Origin: Acidobacteriota bacterium
GTDB lineage: Bacteria > Acidobacteriota > Holophagae > Holophagales > Holophagaceae
Length of the DNA stretch: 64,000 nt
Direction: 5' to 3'
Assembly (NCBI GenBank): GCA_016192145.1
Contig: JACPUT010000009.1
Coordinates: 124,001-188,000 of the forward strand
Below the pieces are notes generated by a model. That model searched no databases, was not told the origin of the DNA, and saw only the letters and a program-made list of their open reading frames with translations. Made by a program: the position numbers and the translations under genes. Shown here in pieces: positions 36,958-44,992 of the stretch. Numbering within the stretch: position 1 is the stretch's first letter; the number at the start of each line of letters is the position of its first letter.

Positions 36958-38071
36958 GCTCACCCCGGGCCTGGCCTGGGCCCTTGCCACCGGCGGGCCC
37001 TGGCCCGATCCAGAGGTGCTGCAGGGGGACAAACGCTTCATGGCCCTGGCCCTGCGCGAGGCCCTCCAGGGCGTGGGCCTCTCCAGCCCCAACCCGCCCG
37101 TGGGCTGCGTCCTCGTGAAGGAGGGCCGGGTCCTGGGGCAGGGGGTCCACACCCGGGCCGGCGATCCCCACGGCGAGATCATGGCCCTCCGGGACGCCGA
37201 GGCCCGGGGCGAGGATGCCCGCGGCGCCACCGCCTACGTGACCCTGGAACCCTGCTGCCACCACGGCCGCACGCCGCCCTGCACCGAGGCCCTCCTCCAG
37301 GCGGGGGTGGCGCGGGTGGTGGTCGGGGTGCGGGATTCCAATCCCCGGGTGGATGGCGGGGGCCTCGCCATCCTGCGCGCCCACGGGGTGCAGGTCTCCG
37401 AAGGCGTGCTGGGAGAGGCCTGCGGCCGCTTCCACGCCCCCTTCCTCAAGCTCATCCGCACGGGCCTGCCCTGGGTGGCCCTCAAACTGGCCCTGGGCTC
37501 CGACGGCTCCCTGGGCCCGGCGGGCCAGCGCACGGAGGTCACCTCCCCCGAAGCCCAGCGCCTGGCCCACGCCCTGCGCCGCGCCAGCGAGGCCATCCTC
37601 GTGGGCCGGGGCACCGCCGCCGCCGATGACCCCCAGCTCACGGACCGCTGGCCCGAACCGGTGCCCGCCCACCGCCTCTTCCGGCGCGTGGTGCTGGATA
37701 GCCGGGCCCAGCTCCCGGCCACGGCCCGGGCCTGGCAGCCCATCCAGGGCCAGCCGCCCCTGCGCGCCCTCTCCGTGGAGGCGCCGCCCCTGAAGGGCGT
37801 GGAGGATCTCCTGCTGCCCCCGGGCCCCGGAGGTTGCAGCCTGCGCCACCTGTTGCACGAACTCGCCGCGCGGGGGGTGGGCCGCCTCCTCGTGGAGGGA
37901 GGTGGCACCTTGGCCCGGGCCTTCCTGGCGGAGGGTCTCGTGGATGAGTTCCACCTCTTCCGAAGCCACCGCCCCGCCGGCGGCCCCGCACTGGCGCTGG
38001 ATCTCCCTGTTTCTTGGCGGCTCCGGGCCCAAGCCGCCTTCCCGGGCGGCGCCTGGGAAGTTTGGCGCTAG
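36938..38071 (+). CDS. ribD: Riboflavin biosynthesis deaminase/reductase RibD
   Basis: This is a 377-residue bifunctional enzyme for the second and third steps of riboflavin synthesis. The deaminase zinc site is HGEIMALRDAE with PCCHHGRTPPCTEAL. The reductase part follows from about residue 160 (PWVALKLALGSDGSL, EAILVGRGTAAADDPQLT) and ends with LLVEGGGTLARAFLAEGLVDE. The chosen ATG has GGAAG upstream and overlaps the ftsY end. No ribE/A/H follow, so the pathway genes are dispersed. Confidence 0.92.
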   Translation: MASSVPELTPGLAWALATGGPWPDPEVLQGDKRFMALALREALQGVGLSSPNPPVGCVLVKEGRVLGQGVHTRAGDPHGEIMALRDAEARGEDARGATAYVTLEPCCHHGRTPPCTEALLQAGVARVVVGVRDSNPRVDGGGLAILRAHGVQVSEGVLGEACGRFHAPFLKLIRTGLPWVALKLALGSDGSLGPAGQRTEVTSPEAQRLAHALRRASEAILVGRGTAAADDPQLTDRWPEPVPAHRLFRRVVLDSRAQLPATARAWQPIQGQPPLRALSVEAPPLKGVEDLLLPPGPGGCSLRHLLHELAARGVGRLLVEGGGTLARAFLAEGLVDEFHLFRSHRPAGGPALALDLPVSWRLRAQAAFPGGAWEVWR

Positions 38072-38124
38072 GCCCACCTGGCATGGGCCTCGCCTGGGTC
38101 CCCCACCCACCTCTGGAGGTTTCG

Positions 38125-39753
38125 ATGTCCCTCACCCGCTGGCTGATCCTCCCCTCCGCCCTGCTGCTGTCCCTGGGCTGCGTGAGCGTCAAGGACACCC
38201 CTTCCTCGGCATCCCTCTCGGTCACCGGGCTCTACCGCGACCCCAGCACGGGGACGCTCAAACCCACGCGCTACTGCTGGGCCGAGGTGTACGACCTCAC
38301 CACGGGCACCGTGGCGGACAACGGCTACCTGAGCGCCTCGGGCCAGGGCACCTTTTCCTATACCGCTGGGAACTCATTACAGGTGCGGATCTTCTCCCGG
38401 GTGGAAGTGCCCGATGGGGCCAACTTCACCCTGCGGGGCAGCGTGAAATCCTCGACCCTCGCCGGCAGCTACGCCACGGCCGATGCCTTCAACGCCGTCA
38501 GCGACATGAACCTCACGAGCACCGTGGGCTCGGGCAGCTCCATTTCACTCATCGCCGAACCCGACGCCGCCCAGACGGACATGGCCTTCAACGCCGTGGA
38601 TCAGATGGTGGCCTTTGGGCTGGGCATGAAGACCATTCAACCCGGGATCCGGTTGCCCAACCTCCACGCCTTCTTCTCGCCTTCCTACCAAGTCACGGAG
38701 TACCCCACCGTTTTGCGGAATGGCGGTGGTCAGGTGCTCCAGCAGCCCAGCGGCCGCGCCATCTTCGCCCTGCGCGTGGCGGGCGACATCTCGGGCGCGG
38801 CTGGCACCAACGACGATCTGGGGGATGACGCCGTGCTGCTGGAGGCCTACAGCCACCTGCTCTTCGCCGACCACAGCCTCCAGGAGACGGGCGCCTCAGC
38901 CCTCTCCTACCTCCGCCGTGACAACGATGACCAGTGGGTGGATCGCGATATCCAAAGCGAGCCCAGCATCGCCTTCGCCACGGGCTATGGCGACTTCCTC
39001 GCCTGCGCCTTCCGCAGCCTGGATGGCGCCACCAACCCCCAGCGCATCGAGGACACCTACACCTCCTCCGGCGGCGTGTTCTCCACGGCCACCTACGACC
39101 TCAGCGCCCACGCCACGGCGCGCGCCGCCAACCAGGGCGAGTTCTACCGGGGCGCCGTCGCCATCAGCCTCTGGCAGACCTGGCGCGTGGCCCTGGGGGG
39201 CAGCACCTCCGCCCTCCAAGCCCTCTGGGACGCCACGGCCCGCAGCCAAAGCGGCGAGTACCTGAACGCCCCCCTGGGGGCCTACCCGACCTATCTCTTG
39301 GGAGTGAAGAATCTGTTCGGCCCCGCCAGCGCCAACTGGACCAACACCCTCTTCCAGCTGGGGCTGGAGAGCGTCCAGGATCCCACCCCCGCCTATTTCG
39401 CCTCCGGGGCCCTGTGGACGACCACGGCCGTGCTCCCCTACGCCACCGCCGGGAGCTTCCCCACCTACGTGCCCTCCGCCGGCATCAACTTCGACCGCAA
39501 CCAGGCGGCCACCTTCGTGTTCACCCATGGCGGCGGCCCCCGCACCCTCACGGTGACGACGCCTTCGGCCGGCCTCGTGGTGGATCTGATCGCCACGGAT
39601 GGCCTCTACGATCAGGCCGTGGCCACCAGCGGCGCGAACGGGGTGATCACCTACGCCTCCCTGGCCGCCGGCACCTACGCCGTGCGGGTCCGCGTGGACT
39701 ACCTGCGCAGCTACCCCAACGGCACGGCGAACTGGACGCTTTCCATCCAGTGA
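38125..39753 (+). CDS. Large outer-membrane-type lipoprotein of unknown function
   Basis: This is a 542-residue protein with a lipoprotein signal (LPSALLLSLGC). An early domain looks like a beta-sandwich (VTGLYRDPSTGTLKPTRYCW, GTFSYTAGNSLQVRIFS). The middle resembles a metallopeptidase-like or helical domain (DAVLLEAYSHLLFADHSLQE), and the C-terminus is a fibronectin- or PPC-like beta domain (GGGPRTLTVTTPSAGLVVDL, AAGTYAVRVRVDYLRSYPNG). No catalytic motif is certain. GGAGG lies at good spacing before the ATG. It converges with thiS across 8 nt. Confidence 0.8.
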   Translation: MSLTRWLILPSALLLSLGCVSVKDTPSSASLSVTGLYRDPSTGTLKPTRYCWAEVYDLTTGTVADNGYLSASGQGTFSYTAGNSLQVRIFSRVEVPDGANFTLRGSVKSSTLAGSYATADAFNAVSDMNLTSTVGSGSSISLIAEPDAAQTDMAFNAVDQMVAFGLGMKTIQPGIRLPNLHAFFSPSYQVTEYPTVLRNGGGQVLQQPSGRAIFALRVAGDISGAAGTNDDLGDDAVLLEAYSHLLFADHSLQETGASALSYLRRDNDDQWVDRDIQSEPSIAFATGYGDFLACAFRSLDGATNPQRIEDTYTSSGGVFSTATYDLSAHATARAANQGEFYRGAVAISLWQTWRVALGGSTSALQALWDATARSQSGEYLNAPLGAYPTYLLGVKNLFGPASANWTNTLFQLGLESVQDPTPAYFASGALWTTTAVLPYATAGSFPTYVPSAGINFDRNQAATFVFTHGGGPRTLTVTTPSAGLVVDLIATDGLYDQAVATSGANGVITYASLAAGTYAVRVRVDYLRSYPNGTANWTLSIQ

Positions 39754-39761
39754 TCAGGGCC

Positions 39762-39962
39762 TCAGCCCCCGCCCACCAGCCGCACGATCTCCAGGCGATC
39801 CCCCTCCCGCAGGGGGGTCGCCCCGTGATGGGCGCGGCGCACCACCTCGCCATTTAGCTCGATGGCACTGCCGAAGGCCGGCAGCTCCAGCCAGGATGCC
39901 AGCTCGGCCAAGGTGGCGAGGGTGGGGGCTTCGCGGGGTTCCCCGTTGAGGATCAGCTGCAT
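39762..39962 (-). CDS. thiS: Sulfur carrier protein ThiS
   Basis: This is a 66-residue ubiquitin-like protein beginning MQLILNGEPRE and ending with the Gly-Gly tail (RLVGGG) that is adenylated and thiocarboxylated for thiazole synthesis. AIELNGEVVRRAHHG and LREGDRLEIV are typical. It follows the trans-sulfuration enzyme gene by 9 nt. No thiG, thiF or thiH is adjacent, so it could serve another sulfur-transfer route such as cysteine or methionine synthesis with its neighbour. Confidence 0.88.
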   Translation of the reverse strand: MQLILNGEPREAPTLATLAELASWLELPAFGSAIELNGEVVRRAHHGATPLREGDRLEIVRLVGGG

Positions 39963-39971
39963 CCCCCCAGT

Positions 39972-41165
39972 TTAGCCTTGTCCCGCCGCCTCCAGGCCGG
40001 CGGAGAGGTCGGCCTGCAGGTCCGGCTCATCCTCGATGCCCACGGAAAAGCGCAGGAGGCCCTCGGTGATCCCCAGAGCCGCCTTCACCTCCGGCGGGGT
40101 GCGCAGGTGGCTCATGGAGGCCGGGTGCTGGATGAGGCTCTCCACGCCACCCAGGGAGACTCCCCGGGTGATGATCCTCAGGGCCTCGCAGAGCCGCTGA
40201 CCCGCCGCCAGGCCCCCGCGCACCTCGAAGCCCAGCATGGCGCCGAAGCCGCCCTTCATTTGCGCCGCGGCCACGGCGTGGCCCGGGTGCTCCAACAGGC
40301 CGGGATAGTCCACCCGGTTCACCAGGGGGTGCCACGTGAGCCACTGGGCCAGGGCCTGGGCGTTGTCGCAGGCCCGCTTCATGCGCAGGGGCAGCGTCTT
40401 GAGGCCCCGGTGGAGCAGCCAGGCGGCGAAGGGATCCAGGGTCGGGCCCTGGAGCTTGGCCACCTGCCAGCAGGCCACCACGTCGGCCTCGGAGCCCGCG
40501 ATCACCCCCGCCACGACGTCCGAGTGGCCGGCCAGGTACTTGGTGGCGCTGGACGCGCTGATATCGATGCCGAGGTCCAGGGGCCGCGTCAGCATGGGGC
40601 TGGGGAAGGTGTTGTCGGCCACGGTGCGGATGCCGTGCTTCTTCCCCAGGGCCGCGAGGGCCGCCAGGTCCGTGATGGCCAGGGTGGGATTGGAGGGCGT
40701 CTCCACCCAGAGCAGGCGCGTGGTGGGGCGGATCGCCGCCTCCCACTCCGCGAGGTCCAGGCTGTCCTTCACCCAGGTCACCTCCAGCCCGCGCTCCGCC
40801 ACCCAGCGCCGGAGCAGCTGCTCCGTGCCCAGGTAGATGGCCGCGGGGGCCACGAGGTGATCCCCGCGGCGCAGGAAGGTTTCGAGGATCAGGGCGAAGG
40901 CGGCCATGCCCGAGGAACAGACGAGGCTGCGCTCCGCGCCTTCCAGCATGGCGAGGCAGGCCTCCACCTCGGAGGCGTTGGGATTGCCCCACCGGGTGTA
41001 GAAATGGGGGGGTTCGATGGACGCCGCGAACTCAGCCCCCTCGCGGTTCTCCTTCAGCTCGAACACCGAGGTCTGGAAGATGGGCGTGGTGACGGCGCGC
41101 GTGGGATTGTGGGCGCGGCCCGCGTGGATCGCGGCGGTCGTGGGGCCCATGGAAGGTCGGGACAT
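39972..41165 (-). CDS. Cys/Met-metabolism PLP enzyme (cystathionine gamma-synthase / O-acylhomoserine sulfhydrylase type)
   Basis: This is a 397-residue fold-type I PLP enzyme. N-terminal TAAIHAGRAHNPTRAVTTPI, HFYTRWGNPNASEVEACLAM, SSGMAAFALILE, RLLWVETPSNPTLAITDL and the PLP lysine region SSATKYLAGHSDVVAGVIAG are all characteristic. It makes or exchanges sulfur amino acids from an activated homoserine; which donor it uses cannot be told. AGGAT precedes the ATG. The partner thiS directly downstream suggests that sulfur may be delivered by a thiocarboxylated carrier, as known for some O-acetylhomoserine sulfhydrylases. Confidence 0.88.
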   Translation of the reverse strand: MSRPSMGPTTAAIHAGRAHNPTRAVTTPIFQTSVFELKENREGAEFAASIEPPHFYTRWGNPNASEVEACLAMLEGAERSLVCSSGMAAFALILETFLRRGDHLVAPAAIYLGTEQLLRRWVAERGLEVTWVKDSLDLAEWEAAIRPTTRLLWVETPSNPTLAITDLAALAALGKKHGIRTVADNTFPSPMLTRPLDLGIDISASSATKYLAGHSDVVAGVIAGSEADVVACWQVAKLQGPTLDPFAAWLLHRGLKTLPLRMKRACDNAQALAQWLTWHPLVNRVDYPGLLEHPGHAVAAAQMKGGFGAMLGFEVRGGLAAGQRLCEALRIITRGVSLGGVESLIQHPASMSHLRTPPEVKAALGITEGLLRFSVGIEDEPDLQADLSAGLEAAGQG

Positions 41166-41260
41166 GGGGGATCCTCCGCGCCCAGCATCGCATGGCGCGC
41201 CTGGCTCGCGTCACCGCCCTGCGCTCAACCCGAATAGTGCCATTGGGATTGCATGGAGTG

Positions 41261-41378
41261 GGCTCTGGGCTTTCGGCTCTAGGCTTTTGCCGACTCCGGC
41301 TTCGCCTTGGTCCGTCCAATGGTGAATCGACCGGGATTGCCGCCCCCAGCTAAAGCCTAGAGCCGAAAGCCCAGAGCC
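41261..41378. repeat. Long inverted repeat with perfect 27-bp arms of GGCTCTRGGCTTT units
   Basis: The left arm 41261-41287 (GGCTCTGGGCTTTCGGCTCT plus AGGCTTT) is perfectly complementary to 41352-41378. Each arm is two degenerate copies of GGCTCTrGGCTTT. The 64-nt interior has CCGACTCCGGCTTCG ... GACCGGGATTGCCG. It aligns with the interior of the element at 55791, although the arms differ. It lies between the zinc-ribbon gene and the trans-sulfuration gene, both leftward. Confidence 0.9.
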
Positions 41379-41395
41379 AATCGCACGATCTGCGC

Positions 41396-41692
41396 TCAGC
41401 GCCGCCCCAGCACCACCGCCAAGGCCCCGACGGCCACGAGGATCAGCACCACCGTGCGCCACACCGTGGGCCGATCCGCCACGGGGGCCTCCCGCGGCGT
41501 CGGATCGTCCAGGGCCGCGAGGGTCAGCTCATCTTCGAACACCTCGCCTTCCTGGGCCACCATGCCTTCGCAGGCGGCGCACACGAAGGGGGCTTCATCC
41601 ACCACCGCCTCCACCACGCGACGGCCACAGGAAACGCAGGTGCGGCCCACGTTGGGGAGATACGCTTCGAGGCTCTTGGGGATCTCGGTCAT
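41396..41692 (-). CDS. Zinc-ribbon membrane protein, hypothetical
   Basis: This is a 98-residue protein. The N-terminal half has two CxxC pairs (TCVSCGRRVVEA ... FVCAACEGMV) that should bind one zinc. An acidic/Pro linker follows, then one C-terminal TM (TVVLILVAVGALAVVLG) ending in RR. It is likely a tail-anchored inner-membrane protein of unknown role. It follows gatB by 21 nt on the same strand. Confidence 0.75.
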   Translation of the reverse strand: MTEIPKSLEAYLPNVGRTCVSCGRRVVEAVVDEAPFVCAACEGMVAQEGEVFEDELTLAALDDPTPREAPVADRPTVWRTVVLILVAVGALAVVLGRR

Positions 41693-41713
41693 AGGGCAAG
41701 GATGGGGCCGGGC

Positions 41714-43162
41714 TCAGGCCTTGGCCAGCTCCGCGTCGAGCACGTCGTTCACCAGCCGCGCATCCAGCTTCCCGCCGCCCGCCTTCATGGCCTGTCCCAC
41801 GAGGAAGCCCCGCAGGTTGGCGCGGCCGCCCCTGAACTGCGCCACCGCATCGGGATTCGCCGCGAGGATCCCCCGCACGAGGTCTTCGATGGCCCCGCGA
41901 TCCGAGACCTGGCCGAGACCCTGGGCCGCGACGAAGGCCGCGGGATCCCGCTCCCCCTTGAGCAGGGCGGGGAAGACCGTGTCCTTGGCCGTGGTGAGGT
42001 TCAAGACGCGGTCCTCCACCAACCGCACGAGCGCGCCCAGCACTTCCGGGGCCACGGGAAGGGCCCCGATCCCAAGGCCGTGATCGTTGAGGTGGCGGCT
42101 GACTTCGCCCAGCATCCAGTTGCAGGCGGCCTTGGCGTGCCCGCTCGCGGTGGCCAGGGCCTCGAAGTACTCCGCGAAGGGCCGGGACTGCAACAACGTG
42201 GTGGCTTCGAACTCGGAGAGCCCGTGGCTGGCCATGAAGCGCTGGGCCCTGGCCTCCGGCAACTCGGGCAAGGCGCCTTTCAACTCCGCGGGTTCGATGA
42301 CGAGGGTCGGGAGGTCCGGCTCCGGGAAGAAGCGGTAGTCGTGAGCGCCCTCCTTGGAGCGCTGGATCCGGGTTTCGCCCTTGTCGGCGTCCCAGCCCCG
42401 GGTCTCGGGCGTCAGGGCATCCCCCGCGGCGAGGAGCCGGCCCTGCCGGAGGATCTCGAATTCGAGCGCCCGACGTACGTTATTGAAAGAATTGAGGTTC
42501 TTGATCTCGACCCGAGTCCCGAAGGGCTCCGTGCCCACCTTCCGGAGGCTCACGTTGGCGTCGCAGCGGAAGGATCCTTCCTCCATGTTGCCGTCGCAAA
42601 TGCCCAGGAAGGTCACGAGGCGGTGGAGGCTCTTGAGGTACTCCATGGCCTCCAGGGGGCTTCGGAGATCGGGTTTCCCCACGATCTCCAGGAGGGCCAC
42701 GCCGGCCCGGTTCAGGTCCACGAGGGTCGCCCCATCGTGCAGATCGTGATTGCTCTTGCCCGCATCCTCCTCCAGGTGGGCCCGCTCGATGCCGCAGGCG
42801 ATGGGGCCCGACGCCCCTCGGACCGCCGCATCGCCGGGCAGGCGCAGGGTGCCTTCCTCCACGATGGCCACGGGGCCCTGGGTGATCTGGTAGCCCTTGG
42901 GCAGGTCCCCATAGAAGTACTGCTTCCGGTAGAAGGTCGAACGGGGCTGGATGCGGGCCTCCAGGGCCCGCCCCAGGCGGATGGCCATGCGCACGGTCTC
43001 GGCGTTCAGGGTGGGCAGGGCCCCGGGCAGACCCAGGCACACGGGGCAGGTGGCGGAATTGGGCGGTAGGCCGTAGGCGGTGGGGCAGGCGCAGAAGAGC
43101 TTGGATTTCGTCTTCAGCTGGACGTGCACTTCCAGGCCGATCACCGCTTCAAACGCCGACAT
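41714..43162 (-). CDS. gatB: Aspartyl/glutamyl-tRNA amidotransferase subunit B
   Basis: This is a 482-residue GatB. It begins FEAVIGLEVHVQLKTKSKLF, then CPVCLGLPGALPTLN, FYRKQYFYGDLPKGYQITQ, the DLNRAGVALLEIV motif and EIKNLNSFNNVRRALE, ending in the YqeY-like tail domain. With GatA and GatC, which are not in the window, it converts misacylated Glu-tRNA-Gln or Asp-tRNA-Asn. GGAGG precedes ATG 43162. It stands where parA/parB often follow mnmE in other genomes. Confidence 0.96.
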   Translation of the reverse strand: MSAFEAVIGLEVHVQLKTKSKLFCACPTAYGLPPNSATCPVCLGLPGALPTLNAETVRMAIRLGRALEARIQPRSTFYRKQYFYGDLPKGYQITQGPVAIVEEGTLRLPGDAAVRGASGPIACGIERAHLEEDAGKSNHDLHDGATLVDLNRAGVALLEIVGKPDLRSPLEAMEYLKSLHRLVTFLGICDGNMEEGSFRCDANVSLRKVGTEPFGTRVEIKNLNSFNNVRRALEFEILRQGRLLAAGDALTPETRGWDADKGETRIQRSKEGAHDYRFFPEPDLPTLVIEPAELKGALPELPEARAQRFMASHGLSEFEATTLLQSRPFAEYFEALATASGHAKAACNWMLGEVSRHLNDHGLGIGALPVAPEVLGALVRLVEDRVLNLTTAKDTVFPALLKGERDPAAFVAAQGLGQVSDRGAIEDLVRGILAANPDAVAQFRGGRANLRGFLVGQAMKAGGGKLDARLVNDVLDAELAKA

Positions 43163-43185
43163 GAGCCCTCCGAAACACCAGTATG

Positions 43186-44505
43186 TCATTTGCCCAGGCA
43201 GAACCCGCTGAACACCTGATCCAACGCGGATTCCGCGCGGTCTTCCCCCGTGAGCCGGGCCAGCAGGCCCCAGGCCCCCTGGAGGAGGGAGGCGGGCAGC
43301 TCCGCCGCACAGGGGTCCGGTAAGCCCAGGAGCAGTTCCACCTGATCGACGAGCTCCCCCAACAGCTCCCGCTGCCGGGCGGTGGCCAGGGCGCCCAGGA
43401 GCGCCTCGGGGGACTGGCCCTCCAGGAAGCGGGCCTTGAGGGCGGCTTCGAGGGCGTCCAAGTCATTGGTCAGGGCGGAGATGGTCAGGTCGTCGGTCTT
43501 CAGTCGCCGGTCGTCGCCGTCCAGCTCATCCGATTGGGTTCTCACGTCCAGCACCCGCCCCTCGAAAGGCGCCAGGGCTTTCAACACCTCGGGATCCGCC
43601 TTCGGATCCCGAGCCGGGATGAGGTGGAGGATGAGGTCCGCCTGGGCGAGCACGGGGTGGACGCGGGCCACGCCCAGGGCCTCCACTCGATCCTCCGTTT
43701 GCCGGAGGCCCGCCGTATCGAAGAGGCGCAGGGGCAGGCCCCGCCACTCGCAGGTCACCTCCAGCACGTCCCGGGTGGTGCCGGGCACCTCGGTCACGAG
43801 GGCCCGGTCTTCGCCGGCGAGGGTATTGAAGAGGGTGCTCTTCCCAGCATTGGGGCGCCCCGCCAAGGCGATGCGGATGCCCCCCTGGAGCCAGCGGGCG
43901 GCTTCGGAACGCCGGAGTTCCACGTGGAACTCAATCAGAAGCCCTTTCAAATCCGCCTTTAGACCATCGAGAGCGAGTCCGATGCCCTCATCTTCCCCGT
44001 AGTCCACGGCGGCTTCGGCCCGGGCCATCCAAGGGGCGATCCGCGCCTTGGCGGCGGCGATCCAGGGGGGCAGGGCCCCGGCCCGGGCCTGGGCCTGGCG
44101 GAGCTGCTGATCCGTCTGGGCGGAGATGAGGTCCCGCAGGGCCTCCGCCTCCATGAGGCCCTGTTTGCCATTCAGGAGGGCCCTGCGGGTGAATTCCCCG
44201 GGCTCCGCCAGGCGGATGCCCAAGGCCTGCAGGCGCCCCAGGAGGCGCCGCACGAGGAGGGGATTGCCGTGCACCTGCAGCTCCACCACGTCCTCCCCCG
44301 TGTAGGAGGCCGGGCCGGGAAAGAAGAGCACGAGGGCCTTCTCGTCGAAGCCATCCCAGCGGAGCTGCCGAAGGCCCGCGGTGCGGGCCTTCGGCAGCGG
44401 TAAAAAGCCCTGGAGGGTGCCTGCAAGATCCGGCCCCGAGATCCTGATGATCCCGACAGCGCTGGGTAGCAGCGCCGTCGCCGGCGCGCAGATCGGCTGG
44501 AACAC
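43186..44505 (-). CDS. mnmE: tRNA modification GTPase MnmE
   Basis: This is a 439-residue GTPase acting with MnmG on wobble uridine 34. The N-terminal folate-binding domain has VGIIRISGPD and PGPASYTGEDVVELQVHG. The G domain has GRPNAGKSTLFN, TTRD and LRLFDTAGLRQTED. The C-terminal FCLGK matches the catalytic FC(I/L)GK motif. The start is GTG. A perfect parS-like palindrome (43916-43931) is embedded in its coding sequence. It follows jag by 3 nt. Confidence 0.96.
   Translation of the reverse strand: MFQPICAPATALLPSAVGIIRISGPDLAGTLQGFLPLPKARTAGLRQLRWDGFDEKALVLFFPGPASYTGEDVVELQVHGNPLLVRRLLGRLQALGIRLAEPGEFTRRALLNGKQGLMEAEALRDLISAQTDQQLRQAQARAGALPPWIAAAKARIAPWMARAEAAVDYGEDEGIGLALDGLKADLKGLLIEFHVELRRSEAARWLQGGIRIALAGRPNAGKSTLFNTLAGEDRALVTEVPGTTRDVLEVTCEWRGLPLRLFDTAGLRQTEDRVEALGVARVHPVLAQADLILHLIPARDPKADPEVLKALAPFEGRVLDVRTQSDELDGDDRRLKTDDLTISALTNDLDALEAALKARFLEGQSPEALLGALATARQRELLGELVDQVELLLGLPDPCAAELPASLLQGAWGLLARLTGEDRAESALDQVFSGFCLGK
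43916..43931. other. parS-like site inside mnmE
   Basis: AGTTCCACGTGGAACT is a perfect 16-bp palindrome, extending to 18 bp with G/C on the flanks. It is the same core as the intergenic sites near 35990 and 52582, about 3.3 kb from dnaA. Confidence 0.6.
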
Positions 44506-44508
44506 ACC

Positions 44509-44976
44509 CTACCTGCGCATCACCTTCACGGGCTTGAGGTGACCGGTGCCTTCGCTTTCCGTCACGAGGTCGTCGCCGGCCTCCTTGATGCTGATGTGGA
44601 TCCAGCGGCGCTCCCGGGGGCTCATGGCCCCGAAGGTGTAGGAGCCGAGGTCCCGGGCCTTCTGGGCCGCCATCTGCCCCATCGCCAACACCTCTCGCAT
44701 GCGGAAGAGGCGCATGCCGTCGGCGTCCAGGTAGGCCAGCTTGTCCTCGTCGCGTTCGCTCTGCATCTCGTGGACGAGGTGTTGGAGGGCGTCCAACGCC
44801 TGCCCGCGGTTGGCCTTGAGCACGTCCGCGTCGGGCCCGGAGACCACGATGCGGTTGGGGAACAGCTTCTCGTTGCCGGAGGGCTCGAAGGCCGCCTTCA
44901 CATCCAGGCCCAGGAGGCCGGTCCACTTCTGGACCAGCTCCGGCAGGGCCTCCAGCTTCACACCGCGCTTGCGCAT
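44509..44976 (-). CDS. jag: Jag/KhpB-type RNA-binding protein (KH-R3H)
   Basis: This is a 155-residue protein located directly after yidC. The KH-like half contains NRIVVSGPDADVLKANRGQALDALQHLV (a GxxG-like turn in KANRGQ). The R3H half contains MAQKARDLGSYTFGAMSPRERRWIH-type residues. In other bacteria Jag/KhpB binds RNA with KhpA and affects cell division and sRNA functions. No N-terminal Jag-N domain is visible. GAGGAG precedes the ATG. Confidence 0.88.
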   Translation of the reverse strand: MRKRGVKLEALPELVQKWTGLLGLDVKAAFEPSGNEKLFPNRIVVSGPDADVLKANRGQALDALQHLVHEMQSERDEDKLAYLDADGMRLFRMREVLAMGQMAAQKARDLGSYTFGAMSPRERRWIHISIKEAGDDLVTESEGTGHLKPVKVMRR

Positions 44977-44992
44977 GGGGTCTCCTCGCGTC

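Noticed and set aside
41166-41260. SAM or other sulfur-related riboswitch before the Cys/Met enzyme
   Set aside because: No recognisable aptamer motif is present in about 95 nt; the structure farther upstream is the tandem-unit inverted repeat.
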